In this document: piece after piece, positions 8,261-17,607 of the stretch
Position numbering within the stretch: position 1 is the first letter of the stretch
Layout of the letters: each line of letters begins with the position of its first letter
Notes under the pieces: model-generated
What the model was told of the DNA's origin: nothing
The model's database searches: none
The model's input: only the letters and a program-made list of their open reading frames with translations
Made by a program: the position numbers and the translations under genes
Assembly (NCBI RefSeq): GCF_900100765.1
Contig: NZ_FNFO01000011.1
Coordinates: forward strand, 62,001-126,000
DNA length: 64,000 nt
Source of the DNA: Catalinimonas alkaloidigena
GTDB lineage: Bacteria > Bacteroidota > Bacteroidia > Cytophagales > Flexibacteraceae
Direction: 5' to 3'

Positions 8261-8638
8261 CTACGGGCGTTTGGGTGTAGCCTGCGGATTCGGAAAATGG
8301 TCGGTTTCGTCTTCCAGCGGTCGCTTGTGCAGGCACTGAAAATCCTTCTCGATCAAAAGAAAAAGTGCCTCGTCCGTCCCGTTGTCCTGCCGGTGCTGAA
8401 TCCCTACTTCGTCGGAGTAGGCCCAGGTAGTCGCGTCAGCCTGCGGCAGTTCCACCCGTAGTTCATGATCCTCAAACGCCGCGGTCGGTTCCGCCACGGT
8501 GCCCGGCACAAGGGCGTAGGTCAAACGCGTAGGTCCGAACTGCACCGTCTCGCGCACCGTCGCGCCGTTCGCCACCTGATCTACTTCCGATTGCGTCAGC
8601 CGGAGCCGAATGCTGTTTCCTTTGATCCGTAATTTCAT
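8261..8638 (-). CDS. Small DUF7009-like protein
   Basis: A 125-residue soluble protein. It starts MKLRIKGNSIRLRLTQSEV and has an acidic middle and a proline-rich tail. The N-terminal pattern matches a small uncharacterised Bacteroidota family that I recall as DUF7009. It faces the DUF4202 gene tail to tail with one base between the stops. No catalytic motif is apparent. The family name is from memory and is the less certain part; the gene itself looks real. Confidence 0.65.
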   Translation of the reverse strand: MKLRIKGNSIRLRLTQSEVDQVANGATVRETVQFGPTRLTYALVPGTVAEPTAAFEDHELRVELPQADATTWAYSDEVGIQHRQDNGTDEALFLLIEKDFQCLHKRPLEDETDHFPNPQATPKRP

Positions 8639-8837
8639 AAGGTGATTGAACGATTGCGTGGATGAATGATGGAGTGAAATAGCCAGTTCTGGAGGACAGC
8701 TTGCTTGGAATGGATGCCGGAGGCAAACTGAAGGTCAGTTTGAGACAGCCAGCAGAAACGTCTATATCGTCCAGTGGGTGTCGATTCTGCGACCTTTCCT
8801 CTTCCGGCTTCCCGTCACCGGCCCTCCCGTCCTCCGA

Positions 8838-10988
8838 CTACTGTAATTTAATGTCCTTGCGTTTCTCGGCGTCGGCCAGAGAAATCAGGAAGGCGTATTC
8901 CATCGCCGTTTCCCGGTAACGCTCGAAGCGTCCGGACGCGCCGCCGTGGCCCGCACTCATGTTGGTGTGGAGCAGCAGCGGGTTCTGGTCCGTCTTCAGG
9001 TCACGCAATTTGGCGACCCACTTGGCCGGCTCCCAGTACTGCACCTGCGAGTCGTGGAGGCCGGTCAGCACCAGCAGGGCGGGGTAGTCCTTCGCGGCTA
9101 CGTTGTCGTACGGCGAGTAGGAGAGGATGTAGTCGTAATAGGCCTTGTCGTTGGGGTTGCCCCATTCGTCGTATTCGCTGGTGGTGAGCGGAATGCTCTC
9201 GTCCAGCATGGTCGTCACCACGTCGACAAACGGCACGTCAGCAATCACGCCTTTGAACAGATCGGGACGCATGTTGACCACCGCGCCCATCAGCAGGCCC
9301 CCGGCGCTGCCACCCGCGGCAAAGAGGCGGGTCGAGTCCGCGTAGTTTTCCTGCACCAGAAACTCCCCGCAGTCGATGAAGTCGGTAAACGTGTTTTTCT
9401 TATGCAGCAGCTTGCCGTTCTCGTACCAGGCGCGGCCCATCTCATCGCCGCCCCGGATGTGGGCGATGGCGTAGACAAAGCCGCGGTCCAGCAGGCTGAG
9501 GCGCGAGGAACTGAACGAGTCAGACAGGCCGTAGCCGTAGGAACCGTAGCCGTAGAGCAGCAGCGGCGACGAGCCGTCGAGCGGTGTGCCTTTGCGGTAA
9601 ACAATCGAGACGGGGATGCGCGTGCCGTCGCGCGCGATGGCGAAGCGGCGCTCGGCCTGGTAGTTGTTCGGATCGAAATTGCCCAGCACTTCCTCCTGCT
9701 TGCGCAGCAGCCTTTCTTTCGTCTGCATGTGGTAGTCGTAGGTGGAGTTGGGCGTGGTGAGCGACGAGTATTCGTAGCGCAGCCAGTCGGTGTCAAATTC
9801 GCGGTTGGTGCCGATGCTCGCCGCGTAGGTCTCTTCCCCGAAATCGAGGTAATGTTCCGCGCTGGTGCGCTGGTTGCGGACACGCAGTTGCGTCAGGCCC
9901 TCTTTTTTCTCCTGCAACACCAGCCAGTTGCGAAACACGTCGATCTCTTCGAGCAGCACGTCGGGCCGGTGGGGAATCACTTCTTTCCAGTTTTCTTTCG
10001 CCGTCGCGTGGAGCGGCGTTTCCATGAGCCGGAAGTTCTGCGCCTCCAGGTTCGTGCGGATGTAGAAATGGTTCTGGTAATGGTCGGGATAATACTCCAG
10101 GCCGCGTTCGCGGGGTTGCATCACCTTGAACGATTCCTGCGGCGTGTCGGCATCGAGGTAGCGAAATTCGGTCGTCAGAGTACTGTGCGAGCCGATCAGC
10201 AGGAATTTGTCCGACTTGGTTTTAACGGCGTAGCACGAAAACGTCTCGTCGTCTTCCCGGTAAATTTCTTCTGCCGACTCGCTCGGTTCGCCCAGCCGGT
10301 AGCGGATGACGCGATCGGCGCGCAGGGTCGTGCTGTCTTTGCCGGTGCAGAACACCGTCTGGCTGTCGTTGGCCCAGGCGATGCTCCCTGTGGTGTTGGG
10401 CAGCGCGTAGGGCAGCGTTTCGCCCGTATTCAGGTTTTTGAAGTGGATCGTGTAGCGGCGGCGGCTGACCGTATCGACGCCATACGCCAGCGTCAGGTTA
10501 TCGGGACTGACCCGCAGGCCGACCACCTGATAATAATCGTGTCCCTGGGCCAGGTCGTTGACGTTCAGCAGAATTTCTTCTTCGGCGTCTTCGCTTTTCT
10601 TCCGGCAGAAAATCGGGTACTCGCGGCCCTCTTCGTACCGCGAATAGTAAAGGTAGCCGTGATCGGGATAAGGCACCGAGGCATCGTTCTGTTTGATACG
10701 CCCGACCATCTCCTCGTACAGTTCTTCCTGCATTTCCTCCGTATCCTTCAGCATCTCTTTCGTGTAGGCGTTTTCCGCCTCCAGGTACTGCACCACCTTC
10801 GGGTTTTCGCGCTGGTTGAGCCAGTAGTAGGGATCGTGGCGCGTATGGCCATGAATGGTGAGCGCCGTATCGACCTTCTCGGCCCGGGGGGGCGTCAGGG
10901 TCTGCGCGGTGCCTTTGTCAGGAGAATCAGAACAGGCAGAAGTGAGCATGAGGGTGGCGTAGAAAAGACCAACGGAGCGATGCGACAT
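8838..10988 (-). CDS. Prolyl oligopeptidase-family (S9A) peptidase lipoprotein, oligopeptidase B type
   Basis: A 716-residue serine peptidase. The N-terminus is a lipoprotein signal (lipobox LTSAC, Cys19), so it should be anchored outside the cytoplasm. Residues about 40-430 form the beta-propeller (HGHTRHDPYYWLNQREN opening). The catalytic alpha/beta hydrolase domain has nucleophile S at about 560 in AAGGSAGG, Asp at about 645 in LHDSQV and His at about 679 in GHGGASGRF. The family cleaves short peptides after basic residues. The gene is monocistronic, with 199- and 230-base gaps around it and no regulator beside it. Confidence 0.93.
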   Translation of the reverse strand: MSHRSVGLFYATLMLTSACSDSPDKGTAQTLTPPRAEKVDTALTIHGHTRHDPYYWLNQRENPKVVQYLEAENAYTKEMLKDTEEMQEELYEEMVGRIKQNDASVPYPDHGYLYYSRYEEGREYPIFCRKKSEDAEEEILLNVNDLAQGHDYYQVVGLRVSPDNLTLAYGVDTVSRRRYTIHFKNLNTGETLPYALPNTTGSIAWANDSQTVFCTGKDSTTLRADRVIRYRLGEPSESAEEIYREDDETFSCYAVKTKSDKFLLIGSHSTLTTEFRYLDADTPQESFKVMQPRERGLEYYPDHYQNHFYIRTNLEAQNFRLMETPLHATAKENWKEVIPHRPDVLLEEIDVFRNWLVLQEKKEGLTQLRVRNQRTSAEHYLDFGEETYAASIGTNREFDTDWLRYEYSSLTTPNSTYDYHMQTKERLLRKQEEVLGNFDPNNYQAERRFAIARDGTRIPVSIVYRKGTPLDGSSPLLLYGYGSYGYGLSDSFSSSRLSLLDRGFVYAIAHIRGGDEMGRAWYENGKLLHKKNTFTDFIDCGEFLVQENYADSTRLFAAGGSAGGLLMGAVVNMRPDLFKGVIADVPFVDVVTTMLDESIPLTTSEYDEWGNPNDKAYYDYILSYSPYDNVAAKDYPALLVLTGLHDSQVQYWEPAKWVAKLRDLKTDQNPLLLHTNMSAGHGGASGRFERYRETAMEYAFLISLADAEKRKDIKLQ

Positions 10989-11218
10989 GCGATTGGGATT
11001 TTACCAAGCCGTAAAGGAAACGCAAACCGCCGATAATTCAAATGATCTTTTCTAAACAATTATCACCTCATTTGCCAGAAAGCGGGAAGATCTGTAACCA
11101 TGGTTTCGGATGGAGGGGCGCACCCCGAGGGGTATAGGCTCACCCGCAGACGCCGGATCGCTCAACGGTGGCCGATCACGGCGCTCTGCCAACGGCCGTA
11201 GCGTTAGGGTTAATGGTG

Positions 11219-11680
11219 TTACTCGTTCAGTTCGTACCATTCGATGTCGGTGAGGGGCGCGCGGCGTCCGCCCTCCTGTGGTGCGTAGTGCGTCGCCAGA
11301 TAGTCGAGGATGGCGTCTTCGTTCGGGCCGAGGTCCCACAGCCCCTGCGTCCGCTGCATCCAGCGGATCATCTGCAACCAGCCTTCCCGCGACGCCCGGT
11401 TTTGCGCCACCAACTGCCCCCCGTGGCAGGCAGTACAGGTCGCCTTGACCAGCGGATAATGCTCGGCGACGACCAGGCCCGTCGCCGTGTCGATGGGCAG
11501 GGCGGCCGTGGAATCGAGGGCAGAAGTCACGGGTGTGTCGGTGGCGAGCGAATCGGCCGGGGGCGTGGTGGAATCGGGCGAGCCGTAGTCCGGCAGGTAA
11601 AGTAGGGCGATGCCCACCACGAGGACCAGCAGCACCAGTAGCAAAAACGGAAACGGACGGCGGGGGCGCGGACGAATCAT
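11219..11680 (-). CDS. Membrane-anchored monoheme cytochrome c, SorB-like
   Basis: A 153-residue protein with one N-terminal membrane segment (residues 9-29), a Ser/Thr/Asp/Pro-rich linker, then a small cytochrome c domain. Its single heme motif is CTACH (C82, C85, H86), and a likely distal Met lies in LQMIRWM. It overlaps the preceding sulfite oxidase-type gene by 4 bases (ATGA), so the two are translationally coupled. By analogy with SorAB it would accept electrons from sulfite oxidation in the periplasm. The partner assignment is inference from gene coupling. Confidence 0.85.
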   Translation of the reverse strand: MIRPRPRRPFPFLLLVLLVLVVGIALLYLPDYGSPDSTTPPADSLATDTPVTSALDSTAALPIDTATGLVVAEHYPLVKATCTACHGGQLVAQNRASREGWLQMIRWMQRTQGLWDLGPNEDAILDYLATHYAPQEGGRRAPLTDIEWYELNE

Positions 11681-12915
11681 ACTTTTTTAACGGCGATGCG
11701 GTGACAGGCGTTGTTGACGTAGCCGCCGGGATTCCAGGCCGGCACCACCATCGGTTGCATCACGCCCTGGTCGTCGGTGGCGCGGGCCCACACTTCGTAA
11801 TAGCCCGGTTGCGGGAAGCGAATCGTGGTGTTCCACTGCTGCCACGCCAGCCGGTTCGGTGGGGATTGCAGCGTGCAGGGCTGCCAGGTGGCCCCGTAGT
11901 CGATCGAAGTGTGCATCGCTTGTACGCGGTGGTCGCCCGCCCACGCATGCCCGCGAACCGCCAGTGTCTGGTTTTCTGAGAGCATCGCACCCGTTTTCGG
12001 ATAGGTGATGAGTGATTTCACCGGCATCGATTCGATAATCTTCAGGTCTTCGTCCGGAACGTCGGTGCCCGGCGCGACCGGATGGGCCGGTACACGGTAC
12101 GAGGTGCCGGTCATCTTCTGTCCGTCGTGTACTTGGTTGCGCACCGCAATGCGGTAGAGCCATTTGCCCGACACCGAGCCGGGCCAGCCGCCGATCACCA
12201 GCCGCAGCGGGTAGCCGTGCACCAGCGGAATGTCCTGCCCGTTCATCTGCCAGGCCAGCAGCGTCTCGTCTTCCAGCGCCTTGTGCATCGGCACGCCCCG
12301 CGAAATCACCTCCTTGTTCGGATCGCCGCTCAGGTGGACGTCGCGCCCGTAGTAGCCGATGTAGACCGCATCCTGCCCGAAGCCGACCTCGCGGAGCACG
12401 TCCTTCAGCCGCACGCCCGTCCATGCCGCGCAACTCACCGCGCCCACCTGCCACTGGTTGCCGTGCCCCGGCGGATTGTATTCGTAGCGTCCGTTGCCGC
12501 CGCATTCGATCGTGAGGCGGTAGGTATGGTGGGCAAACCGTTTTTTCAGGTCTTCCAGCGAAAACGTTTTGGGGTTCGGGACCGATTCGCCGTCGATGGT
12601 CAGCGTCCACGCGTCGACGTTGGCGATCTGCGGCGTCAGGCCGTTGTTGCGCACAAACATCCGGTCGGCGGGCGTCACGGCGTCGTCGAGCAGATGTGCC
12701 GGCGTCTCCACGTTCCAGGGCCGGTCGCTCAGCACCCTCATCTCCGGCACCTTGCTTTTCAGGTCAAACGGATCGGAGGCCGCCAGGGCCAGCGGCAGGT
12801 GAAACTTCGGAAGCGATTCTGCAAAGGCCAATTCGGTGCCCAGGGCGGTGGCCAGCGTCGCCAGCATACTTTTTTTCAGAAAGCCGCGCCGGTCCCACAA
12901 GTCGAGTTGCTGCAT
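11677..12915 (-). CDS. Periplasmic sulfite oxidase-family molybdenum enzyme, SorA-like
   Basis: A 412-residue exported oxidoreductase. A twin-arginine signal (DRRGFLKKS, residues 8-16) suits a cofactor-loaded enzyme. The Oxidored_molyb domain carries the molybdenum ligand C138 in IECGGNGR, and a Mo-co dimerisation domain follows at about 290-405 (VRGHAWAG, VWARATDDQG). The family oxidises sulfite to sulfate and passes electrons to a cytochrome c. The coupled downstream gene encodes exactly that type of cytochrome. A different substrate within the sulfite-oxidase superfamily is possible. Confidence 0.9.
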   Translation of the reverse strand: MQQLDLWDRRGFLKKSMLATLATALGTELAFAESLPKFHLPLALAASDPFDLKSKVPEMRVLSDRPWNVETPAHLLDDAVTPADRMFVRNNGLTPQIANVDAWTLTIDGESVPNPKTFSLEDLKKRFAHHTYRLTIECGGNGRYEYNPPGHGNQWQVGAVSCAAWTGVRLKDVLREVGFGQDAVYIGYYGRDVHLSGDPNKEVISRGVPMHKALEDETLLAWQMNGQDIPLVHGYPLRLVIGGWPGSVSGKWLYRIAVRNQVHDGQKMTGTSYRVPAHPVAPGTDVPDEDLKIIESMPVKSLITYPKTGAMLSENQTLAVRGHAWAGDHRVQAMHTSIDYGATWQPCTLQSPPNRLAWQQWNTTIRFPQPGYYEVWARATDDQGVMQPMVVPAWNPGGYVNNACHRIAVKKV

Positions 12916-13128
12916 AGCAAAAAAGATAGGTTGCAGCAGGCAAATTACAAAAAGCGTTCAGGTTGCAGACGAAGCGCAACAAACTCAGCAAATGGTAGAA
13001 GGCATTAGCCCTATGAGCTTCGAAATAGAGACACCGACAGCCATACGCTCAAAAGTCACTTTGGCCCTTTGTCGGGAGAAAGAAACTCAGGTGGAACAAA
13101 AAGCCGGAAACGCTCTCCTCACGTGTTG

Positions 13129-13785
13129 TCAGAATTCCCAGCGGAGAAAAGGCCCATAATGATCCTGAAACGCCTTGTGGGGACCGAACCGGTCCAGGTT
13201 TGCGCCGATACCAACGATGCAGGGCCCTCGTTTGAGTCCCGCCCGGAGGTAAAGGTAGCTACGGTTATGTGCGTTTTCCTGTAGGGTGTGGTTGTAGAAA
13301 AACTGCAGCCGCGTGTAGAGTGACCACTGTGGGGCGAGCGCAGGTTTGTATTCGTACAGACCGAACAGCTTCAGGTCGTGGCTCGCGTTGAGGGTATACG
13401 AAACTACGGTGACCGCTAAGATCTTGCGGGAAGCGTAGCTGTGCTGAGGCCCCACAATCGGCGCAAACCCCGCATGGGTATTGATGTCGGTACCCGCCAT
13501 GAGGCCAAATCCTTTGCCGAAAGCATAGCTGAACTGCACAGGAATGATGATGCGCAGGTCCGGGGAGTCAGAAGTGTAGCCGGTCGTATAGGTCGCTACG
13601 CTGAAAAAGCCGAATCGGCTGTGGGGTGCAAAGGATTTCTTGACCACCATCTGAAAGTAAAGCTGTTGGGGGCTGAACATCATCTCGACGGGCAGGGGCG
13701 GTTCCGGCGCTTGCGCCCGAAGCGTCTGCGGAACGAAACCGAGGAGAAGCAATACAAGCAGGAGAAGCGTCTTGGTTGAATGCAC
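13129..13785 (-). CDS. Outer-membrane-like secreted protein, unknown function
   Basis: About 218 residues. A GTG at 13785 gives a clean Sec signal peptide (Lys then a leucine-rich core ending QTLRAQ). The frame also runs back to 13854, but those extra 23 residues would bury the signal, so the GTG is preferred. The mature part has alternating aromatic/polar strands (FGFFSVATY, LKLFGLYEY, LYTRLQFFY) and ends in an aromatic residue (RWEF), as outer-membrane beta-barrels do. It lies 108 bases downstream of the Crp/Fnr gene on the same strand. Confidence 0.7.
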   Translation of the reverse strand: MHSTKTLLLLVLLLLGFVPQTLRAQAPEPPLPVEMMFSPQQLYFQMVVKKSFAPHSRFGFFSVATYTTGYTSDSPDLRIIIPVQFSYAFGKGFGLMAGTDINTHAGFAPIVGPQHSYASRKILAVTVVSYTLNASHDLKLFGLYEYKPALAPQWSLYTRLQFFYNHTLQENAHNRSYLYLRAGLKRGPCIVGIGANLDRFGPHKAFQDHYGPFLRWEF

Positions 13786-13893
13786 AGGGGGTAGGTTGCC
13801 GGTGAACTTTATGGAAAACTTTGTTCCTAAAGTTCGCGACCGGCACGGCGGCAAACGTTGCGCTACCGCAATGTTTGCCGCAATCCCCAGACG

Positions 13894-14463
13894 TTATAAC
13901 TCCGTTTTCAGGCGACTCAGCGTATAGGGGGTCACGCCCAGATAAGAAGCAATGACTTTGTTGGAGAGGCGCGATACGATTTTGGGCTGGTAGCGCATGA
14001 GCCACCGCAACCGCTCCAGCGCGCTTTCGCCTTGCAAGCCATAGATCCGCTTCTGAGAGGTGATGTAGGCCATTTCCAGCATATCACGGTAGATCAGGTT
14101 GAATTGCGGGACGGTGTCGACCAGCTGAAAAAAGTCATCTCTGCCGATAACTAAAACTTCAGACTTTTCGATAGCCTGCAAAAACTCGAACGAAGGCTGT
14201 TGCTCGATCAGGCTGGTTAGCGCTGTCCCGAATTTTCCCTCAAAAGTGAAGTAGCGAGTCAGTTCCTGGCCTTCCGGCGTCAGGGTATAGATGCGGATAC
14301 ATCCCTTGGTCACAAAATAATGGTGCCGGCATACGTCACCTGCCGAAAGCAAAACCTCGTTTCTGCGGACTTTCTTCGGTTCGAAGTAAGCACGTATGGT
14401 CTCGAATGTCGCCGGGTCCACGTCCGTTTTTTCCTGAAAGTAGCGATGGAGAAGCTCGTGCAT
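13894..14463 (-). CDS. Crp/Fnr-family transcription regulator
   Basis: A 189-residue cytoplasmic protein. The N-terminal cyclic-nucleotide-binding fold (residues 20-115; EVLLSAGDVCRHHYFVTKG) is followed by a short C-terminal helix-turn-helix (VIASYLGVTPYTLSRL). It has no Fe-S cysteine set, so it is not a true Fnr. Such short forms are common in Bacteroidota. It starts 73 bases after the GntP permease gene on the same strand with no obvious terminator between, so it may read through from the acid-sugar cluster. Confidence 0.9.
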   Translation of the reverse strand: MHELLHRYFQEKTDVDPATFETIRAYFEPKKVRRNEVLLSAGDVCRHHYFVTKGCIRIYTLTPEGQELTRYFTFEGKFGTALTSLIEQQPSFEFLQAIEKSEVLVIGRDDFFQLVDTVPQFNLIYRDMLEMAYITSQKRIYGLQGESALERLRWLMRYQPKIVSRLSNKVIASYLGVTPYTLSRLKTEL

Positions 14464-14536
14464 AGCCGGGTAAACCAGAAGCGATCAACTGATAGCAGCG
14501 TCTTATCGATGTCTTTATGAACGGTATCGGTCTTCC

Positions 14537-15907
14537 TCACACCATCACCGCGGCCAGGACCCAGACGATCAGGGCGGCGGAGACTCCCAGAATCAAGGTG
14601 CCGACGGTCTGAAAGCGGAAGCCGTGCCGCACGGTCATGTTCGACATCTGCGTGAAGATCCAGAAGAAACTGTCGTTGGCGTGAGAAACGACCAGCGCCC
14701 CGGCCCCGATGGCCAGCACCACCAGCGCCCGTGCCACGTCGGAATCGTAGCCCAGCGTGGCGAGCAGAGGCGCGACGATGGAGGCCGTCGTGATGATGGA
14801 CACCGTAGAAGACCCTTGTGCGGACTTGATGCCCGCCGCCAGGATAAACGGCAGCCAGATGCCGAGGCTCATGCCCGACAGCGCCCCGCCGATTACGTCG
14901 GCAATGCCGGAGTTTTGCAGCACCCGCCCGAAGGCTCCGCCCGCGCCGGTGATGAGCAGAATCAGGGCCGCGTCCAGCAGGCCCCGGCCGACCCACCCTT
15001 GGGGCGAGAGCATTGCTTTCTCCAGCCGCCGGGGAAGCAGAAAGGCCAGCGCCATCCCGATCAGCAGCGCCACGACCGGATCGCCGACGAACAGAAGGAC
15101 GTCCACGAACGAAGAAGCGCCCAGCGGCTGGGACGGCAGCGCCGCCACGGAACGGCCCACGATGAGCACCAGCGGCACCAGAATCGGCAGGAGAGACTTC
15201 AGGGAAGAGGGCGCGTGTTGCAGGCGTTCTCCGATTTCCGCTTCGGTCATGTCAGGATTCGGGTCGATGTAGGTCCGGGCCGCTACGCGCGTGGCGAACA
15301 GCCAGCCGCAGCAAAGGGCCACCAGACTCACCGGCAGCGAGAGCAGGATGACGAGCCCCAGGTCGGCTTCCAGAATGCCGGCGGCGGCAATCGGGCCGGG
15401 CGTCGGGGGAATGAGTGCGTGGGCCGTCGAAAGGCCGAGCCCCAGCGCGACCGCCGTGCCGGCCAGCGATACTTTTGCCCGGGCCGAGAGGGCCTTGTTG
15501 AGGGGGGCCAGGATCACGAAGCCGGAATCGGAGAAAACCGGAATGGCCACCACGTACCCGATCAGGGCCATGGCCGTTGCCACGTGGCGGTGCCCGATGC
15601 CGTTCAGGATTTTCTCAGCCAGCCGGAACGCCCCGCCCGAGCGCTCCAGGAACACCCCGATGATGGTTCCGGCGATGATGATCAGGCCGATCTTGCCCAG
15701 CGTGTCGCCGAAGCCTTGGTTGATGGCAGCCACTACCTGGTCGGGGGGCATGCCCGACAGCAGGCCGAACAGCAGCGAAGCGCCGATCAGGGCCAGAAAC
15801 GGATGAAGTTGCAGACGGGTGGTGGTGACGACGATGAACGCGACGCAGAGCAGAAGCAGGAGGAGTAGCACGGGTGGTAGTCGAGGTGGTTGTGCTGCAA
15901 AATACAA
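14537..15907 (-). CDS. Gluconate:H+ symporter (GntP) family permease
   Basis: A 456-residue inner-membrane transporter made of about twelve hydrophobic segments, typical of GntP. Family features include FLALIGASLLFGLLSGM near the start, INQGFGDTLGKIGLIIIAGTIIG, and IPPTPGPIAAAGIL in the middle. GntP proteins import gluconate and related sugar acids with protons. It is the last metabolic gene of the minus-strand acid-sugar run and is 107 bases after the SSS symporter. Two different sugar-acid importers in one cluster suggests more than one substrate. Confidence 0.92.
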   Translation of the reverse strand: MYFAAQPPRLPPVLLLLLLLCVAFIVVTTTRLQLHPFLALIGASLLFGLLSGMPPDQVVAAINQGFGDTLGKIGLIIIAGTIIGVFLERSGGAFRLAEKILNGIGHRHVATAMALIGYVVAIPVFSDSGFVILAPLNKALSARAKVSLAGTAVALGLGLSTAHALIPPTPGPIAAAGILEADLGLVILLSLPVSLVALCCGWLFATRVAARTYIDPNPDMTEAEIGERLQHAPSSLKSLLPILVPLVLIVGRSVAALPSQPLGASSFVDVLLFVGDPVVALLIGMALAFLLPRRLEKAMLSPQGWVGRGLLDAALILLITGAGGAFGRVLQNSGIADVIGGALSGMSLGIWLPFILAAGIKSAQGSSTVSIITTASIVAPLLATLGYDSDVARALVVLAIGAGALVVSHANDSFFWIFTQMSNMTVRHGFRFQTVGTLILGVSAALIVWVLAAVMV

Positions 15908-16014
15908 TTTGTTGACCAGTTACCCGCAGACCTTTCGGCTACCCCTCGTTGTCCCGGAACGCCTGGCGGATGCGGCTGTCCGGACTGCCTTTCGCCAAAC
16001 GGCACTCGGACCCG

Positions 16015-17583
16015 TTACGACTCGACCACCTGCGGCCGTTGCGCCTGGCGTTGCGGCCAGTGAAAGAACAGCTTGGGATCGAGGTCGGGTTTGGGATAGA
16101 AGAGGCTGGCGACGTACCCCACGCCGATCACGATCAGGTGGCTGTAGACGCCGAGCATGTACTTGTGCTGGGTGAAGTTGTACGCCCCGAAATCGAGCAG
16201 CAGGTGTTTGTTGGCACCGATCCCGATGCGCGTCGAGGTGAGGAAGGAGTAGGCCGTGAACAGAATGCAGGCGATGATGCCGATCGTGACGCCCGGCAGG
16301 TTGGCGCGTCGGCTGAACAGGCCGAGCAGGAAAATACCCGCGATGCCACCCGAAAAGATGGCGTACAGCGTAAACACGATGCCCAGCACGCCCTCGTCGC
16401 CCGCCTGCAGGTAGAGCGACGCCACGCCGATGGCTCCCAGCCCGGACAACACGACGATCCACCGCCCGACTTTCAGGTAGTTCTGGTCCTGTTGGTGCGG
16501 CCGCAGCCGCTTGTAGTAATCTTCCACGCCCACCGCCGCGAGGCAGTTGAGGTCGGAGTCGAGGCTGGACACCGCCGCGGCGATGAGCGCCGCCAGAATG
16601 AGGCCGGTGACGCCGGGGGGCAGTTGGGTGGTGATGAAGTACGGGAACACGGCGTCCGGGCGCATCCCTTCGGGGAGCGGTTGCTGTTGGTAAAACACAA
16701 ACAGCGCCGTACCGATAAACATGAACAGCGCCCACAGCGGCACGGTCAACAACACGCCCATCAGCGAAGCCCGAATGGCCGACTTATCGGAGCGGGCGGT
16801 GAGGTACCGTTGCACTACGGTCTGGTCGGTGCCGTATTTCTGGATCGCGTAGAACACGCCGTTGAGCGCCATCACCCAGAACGTCAGTTGCTTGAAGTCC
16901 CAGTCGTACGGTCCGAAGCCCGTCTTGCCGCTTTCCGAGGCGATTTCCCAGACGGCTGCCGGACCGCCCTCCACCGAAAAGAGGATGATCCCGAGGCAGA
17001 TCAACCCGCCGCCAATCAGCATAAACCCTTGGATCACGTCCAGCCAGATCACCGCCTCGATGCCGCCCATCAGCGTCAGCACGATGATGATGATGCCCAG
17101 CACCCAGATGGTGGCAAACGTGTTGGCGCCGGTCATGTTGGCCAGTGCCAGCGCCAGCAGGAAAAAGACGGTGCCCATCTTGGAGAAGTGGGCGAGCACA
17201 AACGCCAGCGAGGCGTACAGGCGCGGGAACAAGCCGAAGCGTTTTTCGAAGTATTCGTAGGCGCTCAGTCCGATGACCCGCCGGAACAGCGGCACGATGA
17301 ACCAGATCATCCCGACCAATATCAGCGGTACCATCAGCCCCTGCACCAACAGAATCCAGTTGTCGGAAAACCCTTCGCCGGGATAGGCTAGAAACGTCAC
17401 GCTACTGATCAGCGTCGCCAGCAGCGACATCCCGATGGCCCACGACGGCAGCGACCCACTGGCCGCGAAGTAGTCTTTGGTGGACTGTTGCTTCTTCGCG
17501 AACCGGGCGCCGATCCAGAGCGAAACGACCAGCGAAAGAAAGATGATGACGTAGTCGAGCCAGTGAAGGGTGGCGTAATGCAT
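16015..17583 (-). CDS. Sodium:solute symporter (SSS) family transporter
   Basis: A 522-residue inner-membrane protein with about thirteen hydrophobic segments. SSS hallmarks are visible: ARFAKKQQSTKDYFAASGSLPSW near the N-terminus, SSVTFLAYPG in TM2 and AAVSSLDSDLN in the core. It begins 24 bases after the acid-sugar kinase stop and is certainly in the same transcript. The likely substrate is a sugar acid handled by the neighbouring kinase, aldolase and dehydratase. That substrate is inferred from context only. Confidence 0.9.
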   Translation of the reverse strand: MHYATLHWLDYVIIFLSLVVSLWIGARFAKKQQSTKDYFAASGSLPSWAIGMSLLATLISSVTFLAYPGEGFSDNWILLVQGLMVPLILVGMIWFIVPLFRRVIGLSAYEYFEKRFGLFPRLYASLAFVLAHFSKMGTVFFLLALALANMTGANTFATIWVLGIIIIVLTLMGGIEAVIWLDVIQGFMLIGGGLICLGIILFSVEGGPAAVWEIASESGKTGFGPYDWDFKQLTFWVMALNGVFYAIQKYGTDQTVVQRYLTARSDKSAIRASLMGVLLTVPLWALFMFIGTALFVFYQQQPLPEGMRPDAVFPYFITTQLPPGVTGLILAALIAAAVSSLDSDLNCLAAVGVEDYYKRLRPHQQDQNYLKVGRWIVVLSGLGAIGVASLYLQAGDEGVLGIVFTLYAIFSGGIAGIFLLGLFSRRANLPGVTIGIIACILFTAYSFLTSTRIGIGANKHLLLDFGAYNFTQHKYMLGVYSHLIVIGVGYVASLFYPKPDLDPKLFFHWPQRQAQRPQVVES

Positions 17584-17607
17584 GGTGGTAGGTAGGGTAG
17601 AGGTGAA

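Noticed and set aside
8946-11036. A 696-codon plus-strand open frame
   Set aside because: It lies antisense to the S9 peptidase gene, whose motifs are unmistakable. Long opposite-strand frames are expected in high-GC DNA.
14624-15868. A 414-codon plus-strand open frame
   Set aside because: It is antisense to the GntP permease and its translation is low-complexity Arg/Gly/His/Gln, unlike a folded protein.
15949-17391. A 480-codon plus-strand open frame
   Set aside because: It is a shadow of the SSS symporter gene on the other strand; its composition is unnatural.
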